Part shown: positions 47,656 through 56,954 of the stretch, piece after piece | How the letters are laid out: every line of letters starts with the position of its first letter | Position numbering within the stretch: the first letter of the stretch is position 1 | Assembly (NCBI RefSeq): GCF_000426725.1 | Contig: NZ_AUFX01000004.1 | Span: 62,001-126,000, forward strand | DNA from: Sporocytophaga myxococcoides DSM 11118 | Lineage (GTDB): Bacteria; Bacteroidota; Bacteroidia; Cytophagales; Cytophagaceae | Length of the DNA stretch: 64,000 nt | Direction of reading: 5' to 3' | Made by a program: the position numbers and the translations under genes | The notes under the pieces: generated by a model | What the model was told of the DNA's origin: nothing | The model's input: the letters and a program-made list of their open reading frames with translations, nothing else | Database searches by the model: none

Positions 47656-47675
47656 CATTAGGTATTCACCTAATG
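47656..47675. promoter_or_regulatory. Operator-like inverted repeat before a small CxxC gene
   Basis: CATTAGGT (47656-47663) and ACCTAATG (47668-47675) are perfect inverted arms around ATTC. They lie nine bases before the ATG of the small gene at 47685. The site fits a repressor operator or a leader hairpin hiding the start region. Confidence 0.55.
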
Positions 47676-47684
47676 TAAACTTTA

Positions 47685-47909
47685 ATGAAAAGGAAAAAAC
47701 AACTTATAGATGCGTTTGGATTGACTGATTGTTGGGAACAGATTGACTTTCCTCCCAAAACTTCCAACATTCAAATATCCAGAATCATTTATGGGAAGAA
47801 GGAATGTTCTTTCTGCTTTCCTCATGGCTGGGAAACTTCAAATTCTACAATCAAGAACAGACAAAGAAATTGGAAAAAATTCAGACACTGTCAATGGAAA
47901 GAAAAATAA
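47685..47909 (+). CDS. Small basic protein with a CxxC motif
   Basis: A 74-residue protein not in a family I can name. The core holds a CSFC motif followed by FPHGWETSNSTIKNRQRNWK and a very basic end, so it could bind a metal or nucleic acid. It is bracketed by a perfect inverted repeat just before its ATG and a perfect hairpin terminator 36 bases after its stop, which supports a real short transcript. The alternative is a chance frame, since a second frame (47743-48042) overlaps it. Confidence 0.5.
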   Translation: MKRKKQLIDAFGLTDCWEQIDFPPKTSNIQISRIIYGKKECSFCFPHGWETSNSTIKNRQRNWKKFRHCQWKEK

Positions 47910-47944
47910 ACAGTATAAAAGCAAAATCTTTCTTTTCAAGTCAC

Positions 47945-47972
47945 AAAAGCTCCTGAGAAATCAGGAGCTTTT
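47945..47972. terminator. Bidirectional terminator
   Basis: A perfect 12-base stem AAAAGCTCCTGA / TCAGGAGCTTTT with a GAAA loop. It can end the small plus-strand gene (47685-47909) and the convergent monooxygenase gene (stop at 48033). Confidence 0.85.
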
Positions 47973-48032
47973 ACTTTACTTGCAGTTAGAATCATTCACC
48001 AAGGTAAAAATCAATATAAATTATACAATCAT

Positions 48033-49199
48033 TTATAACTGATTAAATAATTCCAACATATTTGAAACTGCATTTGCAGAATGTAATGAATCTGTTTGCT
48101 CAAGGGTAATCCTTGCTACATCTGCAAACCTTAAAAGCATTTGGCGTTCATAAGCAGCTATAGCACTTTGTACATCCGGAAATTCAGAACTTAATAAACA
48201 GTTACATAATTCCACTGCATCAAGCATTGCCATATTTACGCCCTCTCCTGCATAAGGTGGCATCAAATGAGCCGCATCACCAAGCATTGTGAGGTTAGAG
48301 AGCGAAGTCCAGCTTTGATCTAAAGGCATGCAATATTGCGGCCTTGGAATAAAATGAGATTCTGCTTTTTCAAATAACTCAAGCCATTTGGAATCCCATC
48401 CTTTAAACTCATTTGTAAACCATGCTTTAACCTGAGCTTTATTACTAAAATCAATTTTGCTAGCCTTATACCAACTTTCACTAGTCTTACAGCCTGTATA
48501 AAACGTTATGCTCCCATCACCTTTTGAACTAACTATTAAACTCTTTTCATCTCCAAAAGCAAACACCTTACCTCCATTGACAAGTTTAAAAATGTCCGGA
48601 GCTTCGGTTTCAGCATGATAAACTGCACCTTCTACAATGGTTACACCAGAATAAAATGGTTTTAGAGGAGTAATAAAAGGCCTGATCTTTGAATTCGCTC
48701 CATCTGCAGCAACAACGATATCAGCCATGGCAGACAAACCATTCTGGAATTCAAGTTTCCATGAACCCTCCACTTCAACCATAGTTTTAAAATGACTATC
48801 CCATACAACAGTATCTGTTTTCAAAGAATCCAACAAAATTTTTCTCAAAGGTCCTCGATCAATTTCTGGTCTGAAATATTCATCCCCAAAAGCTTCTATG
48901 TGTCCTTGTTCATCATGCTGATCATAAAGGATTGCTGCATGCTTATCAGTAATCCTTATTTTGTCAGCACCTGGCCTATAGTTAATTTTAAAATCCTCCA
49001 TAAGTCCAGCTTCTCTGATAGCCTTCAAGCCTGACTCTTCGTGTAAATCAAGAGTTGCTCCCTGAACACGGGCATCTTTATTGAGATCACGTTCATAAAC
49101 TTTAACGTCAGCACCATTCATTTGGAGAAGTCTTGCCAATGTCAATCCACCAGGCCCTCCGCCAACAATGGCAATTCTTTTGTTCTTAATTTTTTCCAT
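48033..49199 (-). CDS. FAD-dependent monooxygenase, Tet(X)-like
   Basis: A 388-residue flavoprotein hydroxylase of the class A monooxygenase family. The Rossmann FAD motif is GGGPGG (13-18) with the ribose-binding VYERD just after it. The second FAD motif is GDAAHLMPPYAGEGVNMA (about 308-325), which is nearly the motif of Tet(X). Other matches to Tet(X) are the TLDLHEESG, DTVVWDSHF and DWDSKWLELF-like segments. Tet(X) hydroxylates tetracyclines using NADPH and O2; whether this protein does is unknown. It probably forms a transcript with, or is controlled by, the TetR regulator 111 bases upstream. Confidence 0.88.
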   Translation of the reverse strand: MEKIKNKRIAIVGGGPGGLTLARLLQMNGADVKVYERDLNKDARVQGATLDLHEESGLKAIREAGLMEDFKINYRPGADKIRITDKHAAILYDQHDEQGHIEAFGDEYFRPEIDRGPLRKILLDSLKTDTVVWDSHFKTMVEVEGSWKLEFQNGLSAMADIVVAADGANSKIRPFITPLKPFYSGVTIVEGAVYHAETEAPDIFKLVNGGKVFAFGDEKSLIVSSKGDGSITFYTGCKTSESWYKASKIDFSNKAQVKAWFTNEFKGWDSKWLELFEKAESHFIPRPQYCMPLDQSWTSLSNLTMLGDAAHLMPPYAGEGVNMAMLDAVELCNCLLSSEFPDVQSAIAAYERQMLLRFADVARITLEQTDSLHSANAVSNMLELFNQL

Positions 49200-49310
49200 G
49201 GGTTATTTATTTTTAGTAATTCAATGAAAATCAAACAGGCTTAAATTCTACTAATTCGATAGTCGTGTTTCATGAAGAAGAATTGTGAAATCATGACTTT
49301 TAACTTTAGC

Positions 49311-49907
49311 TTATAACTTAATACCTTTAATTACTGCATCACAGCACTCTAAAATCACTTTTTCAGTTATGATCTGCTTGGGCCTCTCTTTATATTCAAA
49401 ATATTCATTGATAAGATCCAGAAGTGGGGAAAACAATAGAGCTCTATGAACTTCAATAGGAAAATTTTTAATTACGCCAGCTTTTGAATTTCTTTTCAAA
49501 AAGAGATGAACTGGTGCAAAGAATTGTCCTTCTTTAATATTTTTCTCTTTGAAAGCCTTATTGAGTAAAGGTGAAGATTTCCCATACTGCATTAACACAT
49601 AAGATTGCCTGTTGCTTTTAAAATACTTAAATGTATTCAACCACATCTTTTTTACGCCAGTCTCAAAATCCATTGTTTCTTCAAACCCTTCCAACACAGC
49701 TTCTTCATAAGCCCCTAAAACTTCATCAATGAAGAGTTTAATTAACAGATCTTCTTTGTTTTCATATTTAATATAAATAGTCCGTGGAGAGATGTTCGCT
49801 TCTTTTGCTAATTTCTGCATACTCAAATTTTCCAAGCCCTCTTCTGCTATTATCTTCAAAGCTATAGTACGAATAGCCTCCTCTTTTTCAAGATCTTTTG
49901 GTCTCAT
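49311..49907 (-). CDS. TetR-family transcriptional regulator
   Basis: A 198-residue repressor type. N-terminal HTH about 18-62 (AEEGLENLSMQKLAKEANIS, then PRTIYIKYENKEDLL), and a helical ligand-binding part after it. The gene lies directly upstream of the Tet(X)-like monooxygenase on the same strand. A perfect inverted repeat 46 bases before its start is a good operator candidate, so it probably represses itself and perhaps the monooxygenase in the absence of a small-molecule ligand. Confidence 0.9.
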   Translation of the reverse strand: MRPKDLEKEEAIRTIALKIIAEEGLENLSMQKLAKEANISPRTIYIKYENKEDLLIKLFIDEVLGAYEEAVLEGFEETMDFETGVKKMWLNTFKYFKSNRQSYVLMQYGKSSPLLNKAFKEKNIKEGQFFAPVHLFLKRNSKAGVIKNFPIEVHRALLFSPLLDLINEYFEYKERPKQIITEKVILECCDAVIKGIKL

Positions 49908-49952
49908 TTTTTAAAATAGATTAACACAGAACCAATATAAGGATTTTTTAAG

Positions 49953-49974
49953 TAAGTAAACGTTTGTTTACTTA
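49953..49974. promoter_or_regulatory. TetR operator candidate
   Basis: TAAGTAAAC / GTTTACTTA, two perfect 9-base arms around GTTT, located 46-67 bases upstream of the TetR gene. The arms and the spacing fit a TetR dimer site. It is not a terminator: no gene ends next to it. Confidence 0.65.
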
Positions 49975-50006
49975 AAAAAGTTTTAACAGAAATAAATTGG
50001 GACAAA

Positions 50007-50034
50007 AAAAGGTTTGCCGAACAGCAAACCTTTT
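50007..50034 (-). terminator. Intrinsic terminator of the LamG/T9SS gene
   Basis: AAAAGGTTTGC (50007-50017) and GCAAACCTTTT (50024-50034) form an 11-base perfect stem with loop CGAACA. On the minus strand a T-run follows. It lies 32 bases past the stop at 50066. Confidence 0.85.
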
Positions 50035-50065
50035 AACTAGAAATAATTACCTGGGAAGACTAAAA

Positions 50066-51586
50066 CTATTCAATTACAATTCTCTGCCTAATAACAACTT
50101 TATCCATGGGAATAAGGATCGAATAAACACCTTGCTTATAACCAGATAAGTCAAGCATTTTCCCCCTTACACTCTCCTTTGTCTTTACTCCCATTGCTGA
50201 TACAATTGTCACATCTGTCAATCCTTCAGGGTTTTCAATAAACATTAATCCGTTAGATGGATTTGGAAAAATATTAACTCCTGATCTCTTGTCCACATAA
50301 TCCACACTTGTAGGTGAGCAAACCTCTTCATCAATAATTAAATCCTCTGACCAAAGTGAGCGATTAATACAGCCTTCATATCTAACATTTACTCTATAAA
50401 AACCTCCAGCAGCTATTGGTATCCGAGAATCCTTAGCAGAATAATTTCCAATTATATCTGCACCATTGATTAACTCTATTGAAATAATATTTGACTTTCC
50501 ATTAAAATTTTTAGAAATATCCCCCACAGGAATTTCAAGTTCTATAAAATCTTCCGTACCTCTACATATAGCTGTTTTCTGAAACGACAATACCGGCTTT
50601 TCCAGAACAGGTAACATTTCAAATGATCTTTTTAACATACAATTTTCAGCAGTTAAAAAAGTCAATTGATACACCCCTACCTCATCCAGAGAGAACTGAC
50701 TTCCACTTACTATTTCCTTAGCACCGCCAGGGTATTCCAGATATATCAGCCCACTTAGTAAATTATAAGGACCGACTTTATTAGAAATATGAAAAGTCCC
50801 GCTTAAATTTTCGCAAAAAGAAAAAGTATTCCCCTCATTAAAAGTTGCACGAACAGGAAGAAAGAAAATGCTATCCGGACAATTAACAGGTGGGACCGTC
50901 AAATCCTGATTACTGATGAACAAATATGAGATCTCTGCATTTGAAAGAGCTCCTTCATATATTGTCAGATGGTCAATTTCACCTTTAAACCCTTTTCCAA
51001 TAATTACTTTATCCGAAGAAGGAAGCTGAGATGGAATATATTTACCGGACCCTCTTAGCTTATTACCTCTGTATATGAATATAGAATCGTTCCTTTTAAC
51101 TACAACCAAATGATGCCAGTTGTAATATCCATATCCTTTATTAAATAACTTACCAGAAGAATTATAAGCATTTAACTTCCAATCCTCATCAACAACTCCG
51201 GAAACGGTAGGAGTATTATTTTCTTCAAGAGAAATCGACAGATCAAACTTGCTTAAGAGTAATTCCGAATCATTCAGCTTATCCGTTCCTCCTTGATACC
51301 AAATACTAATGCTGAACTCATCATCATTCTTAAGATGCTCGGGACTCCCATAACTCAAATTACTTATAACAGTACCAGTAAACCTTCCAGCCTGTTGGGT
51401 AATTGAGCTTCGAAATCTCCCATAACCTGTTAAAACATTACCAATTGTAGGTTCAAGATTGTATGAACTAAGATCATTATAGTTATCATTAAAATTCACA
51501 TTGAACTTAACATTATTATCGACCTGGGACATTCCTGAAATACTCAGGAATAAAAAACCTGCGATGCAGGATATAATCTTTTTCAT
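50066..51586 (-). CDS. Secreted LamG-domain protein with T9SS type-A signal
   Basis: A 506-residue exported protein. Signal peptide 1-20. Residues about 25-225 form a LamG/concanavalin sandwich (EFSISIWYQGGTDKLNDSEL and FKGEIDHLTIYEGALSNAEI). The middle is Ig-like (about 235-420). The end is a T9SS type-A signal (about 435-506, starting near IFPNPS). No catalytic motif is visible, so it is probably a binding or adhesion protein on the cell surface. It is unlinked to the neighbouring TetR gene, since a terminator lies between them. Confidence 0.85.
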   Translation of the reverse strand: MKKIISCIAGFLFLSISGMSQVDNNVKFNVNFNDNYNDLSSYNLEPTIGNVLTGYGRFRSSITQQAGRFTGTVISNLSYGSPEHLKNDDEFSISIWYQGGTDKLNDSELLLSKFDLSISLEENNTPTVSGVVDEDWKLNAYNSSGKLFNKGYGYYNWHHLVVVKRNDSIFIYRGNKLRGSGKYIPSQLPSSDKVIIGKGFKGEIDHLTIYEGALSNAEISYLFISNQDLTVPPVNCPDSIFFLPVRATFNEGNTFSFCENLSGTFHISNKVGPYNLLSGLIYLEYPGGAKEIVSGSQFSLDEVGVYQLTFLTAENCMLKRSFEMLPVLEKPVLSFQKTAICRGTEDFIELEIPVGDISKNFNGKSNIISIELINGADIIGNYSAKDSRIPIAAGGFYRVNVRYEGCINRSLWSEDLIIDEEVCSPTSVDYVDKRSGVNIFPNPSNGLMFIENPEGLTDVTIVSAMGVKTKESVRGKMLDLSGYKQGVYSILIPMDKVVIRQRIVIE

Positions 51587-51923
51587 ATGATGGTGGATTA
51601 AAAAATTAAAATGAATCTACACCAAAGAATCAAAACCTTAGAAGCAATATAATGGATAAGCATCCAAACCACATGAAAGTGGCGATCCACTTTACAAATG
51701 ACTATTTGAATTAATGACATTTAAAACCACTTCTGTACTTAATTTCTCAAATAGTGAAGTTACTGAAACTTCCTATTTGACAGAAAGAATATCTTCCCTT
51801 AACAAAAAAACAACCATAATACAATCTAAAAATCACCAGATTCCTAATTTCATTTCTTAACATTACCTCAATTATAACCTGCAACAAACAATCAAACTTT
51901 ATGAAAAAAACGCTTACGCTTTT
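51587..51923. other. Intergenic interval
   Basis: About 340 AT-rich bases between the LamG gene and the kinase gene, both on the minus strand. It should hold the LamG gene promoter. No hairpin or repeat is evident. Confidence 0.45.
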
Positions 51924-54900
51924 CTACTGACTTAATTTCTTTAAATAAACCTTAAAGCTAGAACCTTTACCAAGTTTGCTTTCCACCTCTATTCTGCCAC
52001 CTGCATTATCAACAATTCTCTTTACAATATAAAGGCCGATTCCAGTCCCTTCCACATGATCATGAAATCGTTTAAACATGGAAAACATTTTAGTTCTATT
52101 TTCTTCAGAAATACCCAAGCCATTGTCAGTAAATGTTATCAAAATAAAATCATCGTTTTCAGTTGTTGAGATCTCAATAATTGATTTTCGCTTTGGGTCT
52201 GCATATTTAATTCCATTGGAAATGAAATTATAAAAAATACTCCGCAGATTTTTTCTTGAGAATTTTATTTCTTCCACATCTAATGAACTCTTTATTTCTG
52301 CACCATTCTTCTCTATCTGATCTTTAATTCCAAGTTTAACTTCTTCAATAATCTCGGAAAATTTAATTATTTCCTGATCATCTGTGGAGCTTCCCTTCTG
52401 GACTTTAATGATTTCTGTCAGATCTCTTATAGTACTTTTAAATGTAGAAAAAGAAGCATCAATCATGGACTTTATCGCTATTAAATCATCACTTAACTCA
52501 ATCTCACTTAAAAATGCGGTAAAAAGGCCTTCAAGGTTTATCACAGGAGCCTTTAAATCATGGGAAGCTGTATAAATAAAATTATCCAGATCGTTGTTTA
52601 TTTTAATAAGCTCAATATTAGTTTCCGCAAGTGCAGATTCAGCCTTCTTCTGATTATCAATATCCGTATTAGTGCCAATCCATCTGATAATTTTACCATC
52701 ATCATTTTTTACAGGATATACACGAGTTAAAAACCATCTATAATCGCCAGTCGAACTTCTTAAAGGATAAGTTAATTCCCAGGAGTCCCCTTTCTTTAAA
52801 GATTCATCAATAAACTGAATAACTCTGTTAATGTGGTCTGGGTGGTGAACCTTTTTCCATCCCCAACCTTCCATTTCTTCAAAAGTAGTTCCAGTATAAT
52901 TATACCATCTTTCGTTATACCAGTATGTCCAGCCTGTAGGATCCGTCATCCAGGCAAGGTTTTGGATATTATTTGCAAAAGTACGGAAGTGTTCTTCACT
53001 CTGAAGAAGTATCCTTTCATGTCGTTTACGTTCTGTTACATCACTTGCAGCACCAAACCATTCGAGAATCTCTCCTTTATTATTAATAATAGGAATTGCG
53101 CGTGAAAAGGCCCATCCGACCGATCCATCAGCTCTTACTACGTGATGTTCCAATTGGAAAACTCTTTTCTCTTTCACCGCATTCTCTATTTCTTGCACTA
53201 CAATTTTCTGATCCTCCAATGGAATATATTTTTCCATCCAGTCATGAATAGGAACTCCGGTATCCAGAAGAAAATTCCGGCCGTCCATATAAATCATCGT
53301 CTCCCACTTTGGGCTCATTCGGTAAATAACTTCCGACGAAGCCATCACTAAAGCTTTCAAGTGCTCTTCACTTTCTCTTAATGCTTCCTCTGCATTCTTC
53401 CTATCAGTAATATCAACCACGACACCAGTTAATCTCCAAGGTCTTCCCTCTTCATCAAACAAACATTCACCCCTCCCTATAACCCAATTAACTTTTCCAT
53501 CCTTCAGTTTAATTCTGTACTCTAGGGAAAATTTTTCTCCGGTATCTAATGTTTTATATATATGTTTTTTAAGTTTTTCAATATCATCAGGATGAATACA
53601 TTTCAAATATTCTTCCATAGGTCTTCCCTTTTCACTTTCATCAGAATTTACGGAGAATAAAGAATTAAATTTTTTATCCGCAAAAATCAGATTTGGTTGA
53701 ATATGCCAGTCATATGTACCTACCAGTTCAGAAGCTCTCATGGCAAAACTAAGTCGTTCTTCGCTTTGCATCCTTTTTATTATATCCATATGCCATTCTG
53801 TAACAATACCGGCTGTACGAGAAAGAAGATCAACCATCTCCTTATCATTAATATCAGGGATATTTTTCTCTGAGTAATAAAGAACAAAGACGCCAAGCAA
53901 GCTACCCTTCGACGACCAGATAGGTGCAGACCAGCACGCTCTAAGGTTATTTGACATTGCAATATCTTTGAATTCATTCCATAAAGGATCTTTTTCAATA
54001 TCGTAAACCATCACGTCCTTTCCAGAAATTGCTGTTGCTCCAAAAGGGTTGCCCGAGTTTATCTGAATCTTATCAATAGTCTCAATATAATTTTTCGAAA
54101 GACTTGGTGCAGCTGCATGCAGTAAGCGTTTGCCATCATTTTCAAGCAAGAGTATGGATGCGAAAAGTTTATTATTTGATTGCTCTTCTGCTGTTAATGC
54201 AATGGTTTCAAGAACTGCAGTATGGGATTCACCGTTCACAGCCTTTTCAAGCGCAAGCTTTTGGCCTTGCAGAATAGATTGAATTCTCTTTCTATCAGTA
54301 ATATCTTCAATCACTGCAACAAAATTCAATGGATTGTCCTGTTGATCCTTTAAGATCGCAACACTGGTCAGTGCCCAGACTACTGTTTTATCCTTTCTGA
54401 TATATCTTTTTTCAAACACATACGACGATAATTGTCCACCCTTCAGATTATTCATTAACTCATAACTCTTCTTTTTATCATCCTGGTGAGTTATATCAGC
54501 TACAGAAAGTGTTACCAATTCATCCTCTGTGTATCCAAACATCTTTGATGCTGATTTATTCGCCTTCAAAAAGAAACCATTCAGATCTGTAATTATTACA
54601 GCAACAGCAGCTCCTTCAAAAGTGGTCCTGAAAAGCTCTTCACTCTTAAAATAAATGTTTTTTACACGGTCTACTTCTTCCAATGTATTTAAACATTTTA
54701 GTTCAGCTTGTTGAGCTCTTATACTTGTAATAAGCAATTCAAGTTTGCCAGCAACCAACTCCAAGTAATTGCGGTAATTAATATCAAAATTCAGTCTGGG
54801 ATTAATCCCTGAAATGAAAAATCCTGATAGGTATTCTTTTCCATATTTAAAAATAGGCATCACAACAACCTTTTCGATGAGCTGATCTGATCTGTTATAA

Positions 54901-55775
54901 ATGGACCAGTAATTGTTGGCAAAATCATCTATAATTAAACTTTTATTATCCTTTAATATCTTATTAAGGGGCAATTGTTTATTCATGGAAGGATCTTCTA
55001 GCCGGATGATTAAAGGGGCAGCAGAGTGAGGAAGGTTTTTTGACTTACCCAGAAGACTAGCAAACTCTTCTTCCTCATCAATCAAGTAAATAAGTGCAAA
55101 TGGAATATCTATTTCATTCTTCTCAATAATGCTAAAGATTTCTTTACTGACACTTTCTATAGTCATAGCCTGGGCATTAACCCCTGCAATATTTTTCAAA
55201 GTCAGAATACGCCTATCCTCCAGTACCCTTTTACTTCCTTCAAAACAAGTACAAAAAACGCCACTGATATTACCATCATTATCATGTGCAGGACTGCAGG
55301 AGAAAGTCCAATAGGTCTCTTCATATATTCCATCCCTTTTAAGAGGCAACATGAGATTTTCCGTATAAAAAGTCTTTCCTTCATTTAAAATTTCTTCGAT
55401 AAAAGATTGTAGTTCAGCCCAGATTTCCCTCCAAATCGAAGTGACTGGAGCCCCTAAGGCCTCCGGATGTTTATCTCCTAATGCCTGGATAAAGGGATCA
55501 TTGTATATCAGATAAAGATCCTTTGACCACCATAAAGACATCGGAAGTGCTGAATGTAAAAGAAGCTTTGTCAGGGTCTTTAAACTTTGAGGCCATTTGT
55601 CAGGATCACCTAATGGATGGGTGCTCCAACTAAATTCCCGCATTAACTCCCCCATTAATCCTCCCTCGCTAAGGAAGTCCTGCTGATTGACACTATTTTC
55701 TCTTCCCTTATTTCTCATTCCGGTTAATGTTGTAGCCTTACATATCTGGCCGAACCTCAAGCCACTCAGTTTCAA
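51924..55775 (-). CDS. Multi-PAS/GAF soluble sensor histidine kinase
   Basis: A 1283-residue histidine kinase without visible membrane segments, so probably cytoplasmic. Order: PAS-like domain (about 45-190), GAF-like (about 195-355), PAS (about 375-500), GAF (about 510-680), three PAS/PAC units (about 685-1045), HisKA with H1072 in ASHDLKAP, and HATPase with N1183 in FYNFISNGIKYA, DNGLGIS and GTGIGLYIVKR. PAC ends such as DITDRK occur at several points. No response regulator is adjacent, so the partner is elsewhere. Start candidates are M1, M20 or M41. The input could be redox, light or a small ligand; nothing in the sequence decides this. Confidence 0.92.
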   Translation of the reverse strand: MKLSGLRFGQICKATTLTGMRNKGRENSVNQQDFLSEGGLMGELMREFSWSTHPLGDPDKWPQSLKTLTKLLLHSALPMSLWWSKDLYLIYNDPFIQALGDKHPEALGAPVTSIWREIWAELQSFIEEILNEGKTFYTENLMLPLKRDGIYEETYWTFSCSPAHDNDGNISGVFCTCFEGSKRVLEDRRILTLKNIAGVNAQAMTIESVSKEIFSIIEKNEIDIPFALIYLIDEEEEFASLLGKSKNLPHSAAPLIIRLEDPSMNKQLPLNKILKDNKSLIIDDFANNYWSIYNRSDQLIEKVVVMPIFKYGKEYLSGFFISGINPRLNFDINYRNYLELVAGKLELLITSIRAQQAELKCLNTLEEVDRVKNIYFKSEELFRTTFEGAAVAVIITDLNGFFLKANKSASKMFGYTEDELVTLSVADITHQDDKKKSYELMNNLKGGQLSSYVFEKRYIRKDKTVVWALTSVAILKDQQDNPLNFVAVIEDITDRKRIQSILQGQKLALEKAVNGESHTAVLETIALTAEEQSNNKLFASILLLENDGKRLLHAAAPSLSKNYIETIDKIQINSGNPFGATAISGKDVMVYDIEKDPLWNEFKDIAMSNNLRACWSAPIWSSKGSLLGVFVLYYSEKNIPDINDKEMVDLLSRTAGIVTEWHMDIIKRMQSEERLSFAMRASELVGTYDWHIQPNLIFADKKFNSLFSVNSDESEKGRPMEEYLKCIHPDDIEKLKKHIYKTLDTGEKFSLEYRIKLKDGKVNWVIGRGECLFDEEGRPWRLTGVVVDITDRKNAEEALRESEEHLKALVMASSEVIYRMSPKWETMIYMDGRNFLLDTGVPIHDWMEKYIPLEDQKIVVQEIENAVKEKRVFQLEHHVVRADGSVGWAFSRAIPIINNKGEILEWFGAASDVTERKRHERILLQSEEHFRTFANNIQNLAWMTDPTGWTYWYNERWYNYTGTTFEEMEGWGWKKVHHPDHINRVIQFIDESLKKGDSWELTYPLRSSTGDYRWFLTRVYPVKNDDGKIIRWIGTNTDIDNQKKAESALAETNIELIKINNDLDNFIYTASHDLKAPVINLEGLFTAFLSEIELSDDLIAIKSMIDASFSTFKSTIRDLTEIIKVQKGSSTDDQEIIKFSEIIEEVKLGIKDQIEKNGAEIKSSLDVEEIKFSRKNLRSIFYNFISNGIKYADPKRKSIIEISTTENDDFILITFTDNGLGISEENRTKMFSMFKRFHDHVEGTGIGLYIVKRIVDNAGGRIEVESKLGKGSSFKVYLKKLSQ

Positions 55776-56006
55776 TTAAAAGTACAGATCCTTAACCAGC
55801 TATTATATTATTTGTTAAAGGGCATTTATTATCCTGTTAAGAAAACAAAAATCTTTTGTTTCAAAAAAACTAAATTTAAACTTGCTCCTATTTAATCAAC
55901 CAAAGTAAAATACCAAAGTCCTGAAGTAATTGAAGTAGACATAAAAACGGAACCTGTTTTAAAATTCTTTGATTCTATTAAATTTGAAAAAAAGAAATAC
56001 CCTGAG

Positions 56007-56858
56007 ATGCAAAAATCAGTTTTAGACTTGTCTCAAATTAAACGCGCACAGTTTAATGTACAGAAATATTCAGCTTCTGGTCAGAAAATATTACCTTATA
56101 GCCGCAGGGACTACTATAAAATATGGATTATACCAAGTGAAGGCCATCTCCATTATGCAAACAAAACTATCCATATCGACAGACCTGCAATAGTTTTTTC
56201 TAATCCTCTTGTTCCTTATTCATTTGAAAGTGCCGGCCCATGGGGAACAGGATATATGTGCATTTTCACTGATGAGTTTTTTAAAAACGGAGGCCGTCAG
56301 GATATCCTGCAATTACCTCCTTTTAAAGTGGGACAAAATACCGTCTTTTTTCCTACTGAGTCACAACTACCACATATCCATGAACTTTATGAAAAGATGC
56401 TGGAAGAAATCAATTCCGAATATCAGCATAAATATGATATACTCCGGAACTATGTGAGCTTATTGATTTATGAGGTACTTAAGATGCAGCCTGTTACCTC
56501 TAGTATAAAACAACATGACGCAACGACCCGAATCGCAGGATTATTTATGGATTTACTCGAAAGACAGTTTCCTATTGATTCCCCTGAGAGAATTCTTAAA
56601 TTAAGAAAACCTGCAGACTATGCATTTCATTTATCTATTCATGTAAACCATCTTAATCATGCGATCAGCACGGTAACAGGCAAATCTACCACAACTCATA
56701 TAACAGAACGTATCATTAATGAAGCAGAAGCTTTGTTGCTAAATACAGACTGGAGTGTGGCTGATATTTCCTATTGTCTTGGATTTGCTTACCCTACCTA
56801 TTTTAATAATTTCTTTAAAAAAAACGCCGGAAGAACTCCCCTTTCGCTTAGAAAATAA
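56007..56858 (+). CDS. AraC-family transcriptional regulator
   Basis: A 283-residue regulator. N-terminal AraC-type cupin/sensing domain (about 15-160, with YKIWIIPSEGHLHYANKT), and a C-terminal double HTH (about 185-283; VADISYCLGFAYPTYFNNFF, then KKNAGRTPLSLRK). It lies 96 bases upstream of the aldo-keto reductase on the same strand and is its probable regulator. The inducer is not known. Confidence 0.9.
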   Translation: MQKSVLDLSQIKRAQFNVQKYSASGQKILPYSRRDYYKIWIIPSEGHLHYANKTIHIDRPAIVFSNPLVPYSFESAGPWGTGYMCIFTDEFFKNGGRQDILQLPPFKVGQNTVFFPTESQLPHIHELYEKMLEEINSEYQHKYDILRNYVSLLIYEVLKMQPVTSSIKQHDATTRIAGLFMDLLERQFPIDSPERILKLRKPADYAFHLSIHVNHLNHAISTVTGKSTTTHITERIINEAEALLLNTDWSVADISYCLGFAYPTYFNNFFKKNAGRTPLSLRK

Positions 56859-56954
56859 TTCTTTGATTTTTATAATTTTTACTTTGATTCTCGTTAGGCA
56901 CACTTTGCAAATGCCTCTACATTTGTAATATAAATTTTAAACCTAGCTAAAATC

